From positions 1-9,051 of the forward strand of contig JAAUSP010000294.1 in NCBI GenBank assembly GCA_012032575.1: DNA of 9,051 bases. The letters run 5' to 3'. Position 1 is the first letter of the stretch. Each line of letters opens with the position of its first letter. This stretch comes from Anaerolineales bacterium. GTDB lineage: Bacteria > Chloroflexota > Anaerolineae > 4572-78 > J111. The notes under the pieces were generated by a model. That model did no database searches, was not told where the DNA came from, and saw only the letters and a list, made by a program, of their open reading frames with translations. The position numbers and the translations under genes were made by a program. Below, in pieces: positions 5,303 to 9,051 of the stretch.

Positions 5303-7093
5303 CTAGCCAGGCACACCGACAATAAACAGGATCAAGCCAAACAACCCGGCCAGACTGCCGACAATAGGGGTGAGCCGGGCGAAGAAGTCCGCCTGTCCAA
5401 AGCGCGCCGCCAGCACCAATCCCCAGCCAGAGGCGAGGAGGGCCGCCAGCAGGATGACGCCCAAATAAGCGACCTGCATGGTGACGACCCAGGCGGCCAA
5501 CGCCAGCAGGATACCCAGGTACGGTAACAAATTTGCCACAATTTCAAGCGGCACAGCGATGTTGCGGGCCACCATGCCGGTGTGATTGGAGCTATTCAGC
5601 CTGACCAACAGATTGTTTTTGTAACCAATCGTCAGGTAAATGGTCAGGGCCAAACCCAGATTGGCCAGGATCAAGGTGCTAAAGATCAGGCCGGGCAGGA
5701 CGGGTTCGGCGGACCGAGGCAGGTCTGTGGTCAGGGGCAAAATCCAGGGGGACGGGGCTAATGGATGAGCCTCAATTTGGGCCAGGTTGACGCGGGGATC
5801 AATCAATTGCTGAAAGGGCCGGCCGTTCAGCGAAGCCCAGGCGTTGGCAATGATGATCGGGTTATCCAGGCCGGATTGGATCAGTTTATCTCGCAAATAG
5901 TGGGCATATTGCAGGATCATATCGGGGCGAATGCCCATTTTTTCGATTTGATCGGCGGTTAAATCTTCGGCCAGGTCGGCATTCCAGACTTCCCCGGTGC
6001 GGGGATCAATCACCTTTATTTCCAAGCGGGCTTCTTTATCGCGCAGCTTCATGTGCCAGGCGAAGCGGTGGCCCTCTTCAGTCCAACTGGCCTCGCCGGG
6101 GTAAAGCCAGTGCCGGAAGGGAATCAACAGTTGCAGAGCCAGATACAGGCCGATAAAGCTAAACGTCCAGACATTGAGCCGGGCCGGCTGGGGTAAACTG
6201 ATCGGCAAAGCGGAGACTGGCCGGTAAATTCGCTGCCACATGCGCCGGGGCCACTCCGGTTCGACAAAAAGGAGGGTGGCGGTCAGAGCCAAAAAAGGAA
6301 AAATGCCGATGGTAAAGAGCCAGTTGTTCATCAAATGGAAGAAGAGCAGACTGCCGAATGCCAGCAGCCGGGTGGGTCGCCAGAGCAGCAAAAAGCCAAT
6401 GGACAAATCAAACAGCAGGCCGCCGTAGCTGAAAAAGTAAACCGCCGCTTCGGTTTCAAAGAACGGGCCAATCAGAGGGTAATGGGACCGCTCGGCCAGC
6501 CACATGCGCATCGGTTCGCCCACCAGCCAGTCAGCATTGAGTTTGGCCAGGCCGCCGTAAAAGTAAACAATAAAAAACTGGGCACGCAGGATAAAAATCT
6601 GCCAGAAAGGGATCGTCTGGGGGCCGGAAACCCGCTTGCGCCACCCATCCAGCGAGAGCCAGCGCTGACCGTCAACCAGAATGAGGAGAAACGCGAGCAG
6701 ACAGATCAGGTAGTAGTGATTGTTGTAGGGGGTCTTGTCGAGCAGAAAAACGTAGGTGTAGCAGAGAAAAAAGAGCCAGGCCGACCAGCGATAGTAAAAC
6801 CCCAGCGCCAGCCCCAGGGCGAACAGCCCCATCGCCCCAAAGAGCCAGTACATCCCCTGGCCGGGCAGCGGGGCGACAAACGGGAAAAACTCATAGGTAA
6901 AGTGGAAGCGCGGCTCGACGTAATAGCGGCCGATAAAACCGAGGTTGAAGTAGCGCCACACTTCCCACACCATCAGCGCCCCAAACAGCAGCCGAAACGT
7001 CCCCAGAGAGGCCGCATCCACCGGACGGGCCAGCCATCCGGTGGATGCGGTCAGAAAAGGTCCAAAATTTTGGTGATTATTTGGCATGGTCAT
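5303..7093 (-). CDS. Bacterial vitamin K-dependent gamma-carboxylase homologue (HTTM domain membrane protein)
   Basis: 596 aa from the ATG at 7093, which has AGGGTG eight bases upstream; a GTG at 7129 inside a repeat is the alternative. The first ~325 residues are a multi-helix HTTM/VKG_Carbox domain. LLDKTPYNNHYYLICLL (about 118-134) resembles the human GGCX segment with His160. VYFYGGLAKLNADW (about 176-189) resembles the GGCX segment with the catalytic base Lys218, and Lys184 is in register. FHLMNNWLFTIGIF (about 252-265) and EPEWPRRMW (278-286) also match. The following soluble part keeps SWTEEGHRFAWHMKL (336-350) and SLNGRPFQQLIDPRV (421-435), equivalent to GGCX lumenal motifs. Human GGCX uses reduced vitamin K, O2 and CO2 to make gamma-carboxyglutamate; bacterial homologues are poorly characterised and may only epoxidise quinone. 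Unlike GGCX, four more hydrophobic segments follow (about 467-491, 513-538, 539-563, 574-594). The gene lies 66 bp after the propeller gene. Family assignment is strong; the reaction is inferred. Confidence 0.88.
   Translation of the reverse strand: MTMPNNHQNFGPFLTASTGWLARPVDAASLGTFRLLFGALMVWEVWRYFNLGFIGRYYVEPRFHFTYEFFPFVAPLPGQGMYWLFGAMGLFALGLALGFYYRWSAWLFFLCYTYVFLLDKTPYNNHYYLICLLAFLLILVDGQRWLSLDGWRKRVSGPQTIPFWQIFILRAQFFIVYFYGGLAKLNADWLVGEPMRMWLAERSHYPLIGPFFETEAAVYFFSYGGLLFDLSIGFLLLWRPTRLLAFGSLLFFHLMNNWLFTIGIFPFLALTATLLFVEPEWPRRMWQRIYRPVSALPISLPQPARLNVWTFSFIGLYLALQLLIPFRHWLYPGEASWTEEGHRFAWHMKLRDKEARLEIKVIDPRTGEVWNADLAEDLTADQIEKMGIRPDMILQYAHYLRDKLIQSGLDNPIIIANAWASLNGRPFQQLIDPRVNLAQIEAHPLAPSPWILPLTTDLPRSAEPVLPGLIFSTLILANLGLALTIYLTIGYKNNLLVRLNSSNHTGMVARNIAVPLEIVANLLPYLGILLALAAWVVTMQVAYLGVILLAALLASGWGLVLAARFGQADFFARLTPIVGSLAGLFGLILFIVGVPG
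7012..7050. repeat. Perfect 13-bp inverted repeat inside the start of the carboxylase-homologue gene
   Basis: CCGCATCCACCGG (7012-7024) and CCGGTGGATGCGG (7038-7050) are exact reverse complements around a 13-base loop. It lies within codons roughly 15-27 from the chosen ATG, so the mRNA can form a stable GC-rich stem about 45-80 bases after the start codon. Confidence 0.7.
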
Positions 7094-7123
7094 TTTGAAC
7101 ACCCTGATTAGTTCAAATATCTC

Positions 7124-7158
7124 ATTCACAATTCACCATTCACAATTCACCATTCACC
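7124..7158. repeat. Five tandem heptamers ATTCACM between propeller and carboxylase-homologue genes
   Basis: Five consecutive 7-bp units, ATTCACA, ATTCACC, ATTCACA, ATTCACC, ATTCACC, run without interruption. The propeller stop codon (7160-7162) abuts the right end and a degenerate sixth unit follows. The left end contains the alternative GTG start (7129) of the next gene. On the transcribed strand it reads as GTGAATG-type repeats. Confidence 0.85.
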
Positions 7159-7159
7159 A

Positions 7160-8932
7160 TTACTCACCGTTCCACCACCGGATAGGCCACCTGCCCAGCG
7201 CAATATCGGCGATGCCGGTGCGGCTGTTTTTGCCCGGCCAACTGGCGGTCCAGGTGTAACGGCCCGGTTTGAGCGGCAGCATCCAGAGCTGATAGGGACC
7301 AACTTTGTGCTCTTTGTTATCAATGGTAAAGGTCATTTCGTCGTTATTTTTCTGATTGGAAATGGCCAGCAGGCCGTGCCCGGCGGGGATTTGCGGCTGC
7401 GGTTTGGGCGGTTCCGGGGTGACGACCTGGACATTAGTGCTGACCGCCAGGGGGTCGGGCTGCCAATCGGGTTGAGCCGGGGTATTGACCAGTAGGCGCT
7501 CGTCCGCGCCGTTGGAGTCCATTGCATAAAGTCCCCACTGCCCCTCCCGTTGCGAGCGGAACAGCAAGCGCCCATCGGGGGTCCAGGCCGGGGCGACATC
7601 GGCGGCGGGGTGATCGGTCAGACGGGTCAAACTGCTGCCGTCCGCGTTCATAACGTAAATATCTTGGTTGTCGCCCTCGCGGCGGACAAAGGCAAGCTGC
7701 TGCCCATCCCACGACCAGGCCGGCTGGCTGTCATCGCCCTGGGTCAGCCGCTCGATACTATCGAAATTAAAAGTCGAGCTAATCACCTGAATGGTGCTGA
7801 TATTCCAGCCCTCGGCGGTGCAGCCGCGATAGGCCAGCCGCAGCCCTTCGGGCGACCAGGCCGGGTCTGCACCGGCAGGGCCGGGATGGGCGATATTTTG
7901 GTTCAAATCCCACAGAACCACCTGCGCCTCCTCGCCTTCGCCTCTGGTGGTAGCCACATAAGCCCGGTTGGGCGACCAGGCCACCGATTGGAAAAAGGTT
8001 TCCTGGTTCAGCGGATAGGCTTTTCTCTGGCCCATATTGAACACTTGCAGCCCGGCCGGATTGCCCTCGTTGTAAAAGAGCAGACCCACTGCATCGGGCG
8101 ACCAGGCCGGCCTGCGGGCTGAGGAAATCAGGGTTTCGGTCAGATTGGTGGTCAAATCGAGCAGATGAAGCTGGTGAGCCGCGCCGTCCCAGGTGGTGTA
8201 AGCCACCTGGATGGGGCGCTGGGTGGGCGTGTCGGCTTTGAGGATATTAAATGTGCCCTGGCTGACCAATTGACCGGCCAGGTAAATTTCCAATTTGTAG
8301 CCGCCGGGGGCAAAACCACCCTGACCCGCTGCCACCTGCACCGTCAATTGGCCCTGCGAGCCGGCATCCCAAACGCCGCTGCCCCGCGACAATTCCTGCT
8401 CGCCAAAGTACCAGACCCGTTCCCAGGTTAGCCCATTTTCCAGCCCCACGTAGCCAAATGTAGCCAATACTTTGGTAACGCCGGTGGTAAATTGCAGCGA
8501 AGTGTCCAGCGGCCAGCCGTTGCTGCCCTGGCGGGTGGCAAAACTGACAGGACTCAACAGCGGGGTGGAGACCGTTTGAGCAGCAGACAGATTATCCGGG
8601 GGACAGACAAAAGCCGGCAAGTTTTCGCCCAACGCTGAAACTGAAGCCGGGGGGGTGGGTGTGACAGTGGAGGGAATCGCCGGCGCATCCTGCTCAACCG
8701 CAGGCGGAGCTGAACTGTCTTCGGTTTGATTTTGAACGGGTTCCTCTGCAACCGAACTGTTTTCCTCAGTCTGCTCGGGACTGCTTGTTTGCCAAAAGAT
8801 TAAACCAGCGGCAACCCCGCAGAAGGCCAGGGTACAAACTGCCACCACCGGCAGCAGCCACAGCCAGATTTTAGTCGTATTTTTTTTAGCAGGGGTCAAT
8901 TTGACCCCGTTATTTTCTGTGTTTGTTTCCAT
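7160..8932 (-). CDS. Membrane-anchored TolB/PD40 beta-propeller protein
   Basis: 590 aa from the ATG at 8932, with AGGAG 12 bases upstream. A basic N-terminus (TPAKKNTTK) precedes one membrane helix (about 22-47), then a Ser/Pro/Thr/Glu-rich linker (about 49-104), a beta-sandwich-like domain (about 119-231, with APGGYKLEIYLAGQLVSQG) and a six-bladed TolB-like propeller. The blades are marked by PAWSPD (275), AWSPNR (318), PAWSPEG (357), PAWSWDG (404), PAWTPDG (448) and PDWQPD (488), including the PD40 hallmark QDIYVMNADGSSLTRL. A last beta domain (about 519-584) has MTFTIDNKEHKV and LKPGRYTWTASWPG. It is probably a surface-exposed binding or sensing protein; no enzyme motif is seen. The end GRWPIRWWNGE looks wrong for this domain: adding one C near 7200 gives GQVAYPVVER and a TGA at 7166-7164, so a frameshift in the last 12 codons is likely. 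Upstream, 26 bp separate it from the previous gene; same operon is likely. Confidence 0.85.
   Translation of the reverse strand: METNTENNGVKLTPAKKNTTKIWLWLLPVVAVCTLAFCGVAAGLIFWQTSSPEQTEENSSVAEEPVQNQTEDSSAPPAVEQDAPAIPSTVTPTPPASVSALGENLPAFVCPPDNLSAAQTVSTPLLSPVSFATRQGSNGWPLDTSLQFTTGVTKVLATFGYVGLENGLTWERVWYFGEQELSRGSGVWDAGSQGQLTVQVAAGQGGFAPGGYKLEIYLAGQLVSQGTFNILKADTPTQRPIQVAYTTWDGAAHQLHLLDLTTNLTETLISSARRPAWSPDAVGLLFYNEGNPAGLQVFNMGQRKAYPLNQETFFQSVAWSPNRAYVATTRGEGEEAQVVLWDLNQNIAHPGPAGADPAWSPEGLRLAYRGCTAEGWNISTIQVISSTFNFDSIERLTQGDDSQPAWSWDGQQLAFVRREGDNQDIYVMNADGSSLTRLTDHPAADVAPAWTPDGRLLFRSQREGQWGLYAMDSNGADERLLVNTPAQPDWQPDPLAVSTNVQVVTPEPPKPQPQIPAGHGLLAISNQKNNDEMTFTIDNKEHKVGPYQLWMLPLKPGRYTWTASWPGKNSRTGIADIALGRWPIRWWNGE
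8892..8908. repeat. 8-bp inverted repeat near the start of the propeller gene
   Basis: GGGGTCAA and TTGACCCC are exact reverse complements around a single base, within codons 9-14 of the propeller gene. On the coding strand it is followed, after four bases, by eight A (8880-8887). It may be chance, an operator-like site, or a remnant of a dispersed repeat. Confidence 0.35.
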
Positions 8933-8958
8933 AAAAGTCTTAGGCTCCTGATTTTTAG

Positions 8959-9051
8959 TTAATCGTCGCCGTCGTCGTCGTTGTCGCCACCGCCGCCGCC
9001 ACCGACCACCACGCCGGCCAGCCACACCGCGACCGCCGCCTGCCGCGAGTT
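8959..9051 (-). CDS. C-terminal tail of an upstream gene: hydrophobic stretch, Gly6, Asp-rich end
   Basis: Reading from the window edge, 30 residues precede the TAA at 8961-8959: a hydrophobic stretch AAVAVWLAGVVV, six glycines, then DNDDDGDD. The rest of the gene lies beyond 9051. The tail layout (helix, Gly linker, acidic end) suggests a membrane-attached or surface protein with a flexible acidic terminus, but no family can be named from this piece. It ends 26 bp before the propeller gene start, so the two are probably cotranscribed. The frame choice rests on the continuous open frame, the non-random composition and the placement directly before a gene with a ribosome site. An overlapping frame gives an Arg-rich run that I regard as a shadow. 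Confidence 0.65.
   Translation of the reverse strand, partial: NSRQAAVAVWLAGVVVGGGGGGDNDDDGDD

Noticed and set aside
6335..7111. 258-residue open frame on the plus strand
   Set aside because: It is antisense to the carboxylase homologue, is very rich in Gln/Arg/Pro/Lys and has no recognisable motif; a shadow of a GC-rich membrane-protein gene.
7094..7129. GTG start of the carboxylase homologue at 7129
   Set aside because: It lies within the ATTCACM repeat with no ribosome site, while the ATG at 7093 has AGGGTG at suitable spacing.
7124..7158. CRISPR-like array
   Set aside because: The units are contiguous 7-mers without spacers and there are no cas genes, so this is a simple tandem repeat.
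8933..9025. 31-residue Arg-rich N-terminal extension of the propeller protein
   Set aside because: It overlaps the end of the upstream gene out of frame. The ATG at 8932 has AGGAG upstream and gives a normal basic-plus-helix N-terminus.
1..9051. tRNA, rRNA or transposase genes
   Set aside because: I saw no tRNA-like or rRNA-like sequence, no transposase motif and no IS-type terminal repeats with target duplications. A dedicated search would be more sensitive than reading by eye.

Overview
The window looks like a chromosomal segment from a Chloroflexota bacterium, probably Anaerolineae-like. This is an inference from the protein styles (a signal-anchored TolB/PD40 propeller, an F420-type luciferase-like oxidoreductase, a GT39-like membrane protein) and from spacers filled with short iterated repeats. 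No rRNA, tRNA or marker gene is present to prove it.

Layout, left to right. 1-1197 (+) is the 3' part of a polytopic membrane glycosyltransferase (GT39/PMT-like) that begins outside the window. It converges, with only 4 bp between stop codons, on a minus-strand pair at 1202-2835: a very acidic 163-aa protein of unknown function, followed in transcription order by a Pol-beta-type nucleotidyltransferase of the NTP_transf_5 kind. The two share an ATGA overlap. 3026-3906 (-) is an LLM-class (luciferase-like, F420-type) oxidoreductase whose reading frame is broken three times within about 250 bp. 3907-4203 is a non-coding spacer holding two imperfect inverted-repeat elements. 4204-5142 (-) is an HPr-kinase-like P-loop protein. 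5303-7093 (-) is a bacterial homologue of vitamin K-dependent gamma-glutamyl carboxylase (HTTM/VKG_Carbox family). 7160-8932 (-) is a membrane-anchored beta-propeller protein, and 8959-9051 (-) is the C-terminal tail of one more gene, ending in a Gly6/Asp-rich tail.

Everything right of 1201 is on the minus strand. From right to left, the tail gene, propeller gene and carboxylase homologue are closely spaced (26 bp and 66 bp) and may be one transcript. The HprK-like gene has a 160-bp leader with its own promoter candidate. The nucleotidyltransferase pair is separated from these by the broken oxidoreductase gene. No RiPP precursor, PqqD or protease gene is visible, so linking these genes into one pathway is speculative.

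Two themes stand out. First, several gene junctions carry short-period (7-9 bp) iterated or inverted repeats of unrelated sequence. At the 1.2-kb junction the same repeat encodes the last residues (LNVxR) of both convergent proteins. Second, single-base indels occur in the oxidoreductase and probably at the end of the propeller gene. Most look like contraction of C runs, so assembly error competes with true gene decay as the explanation.
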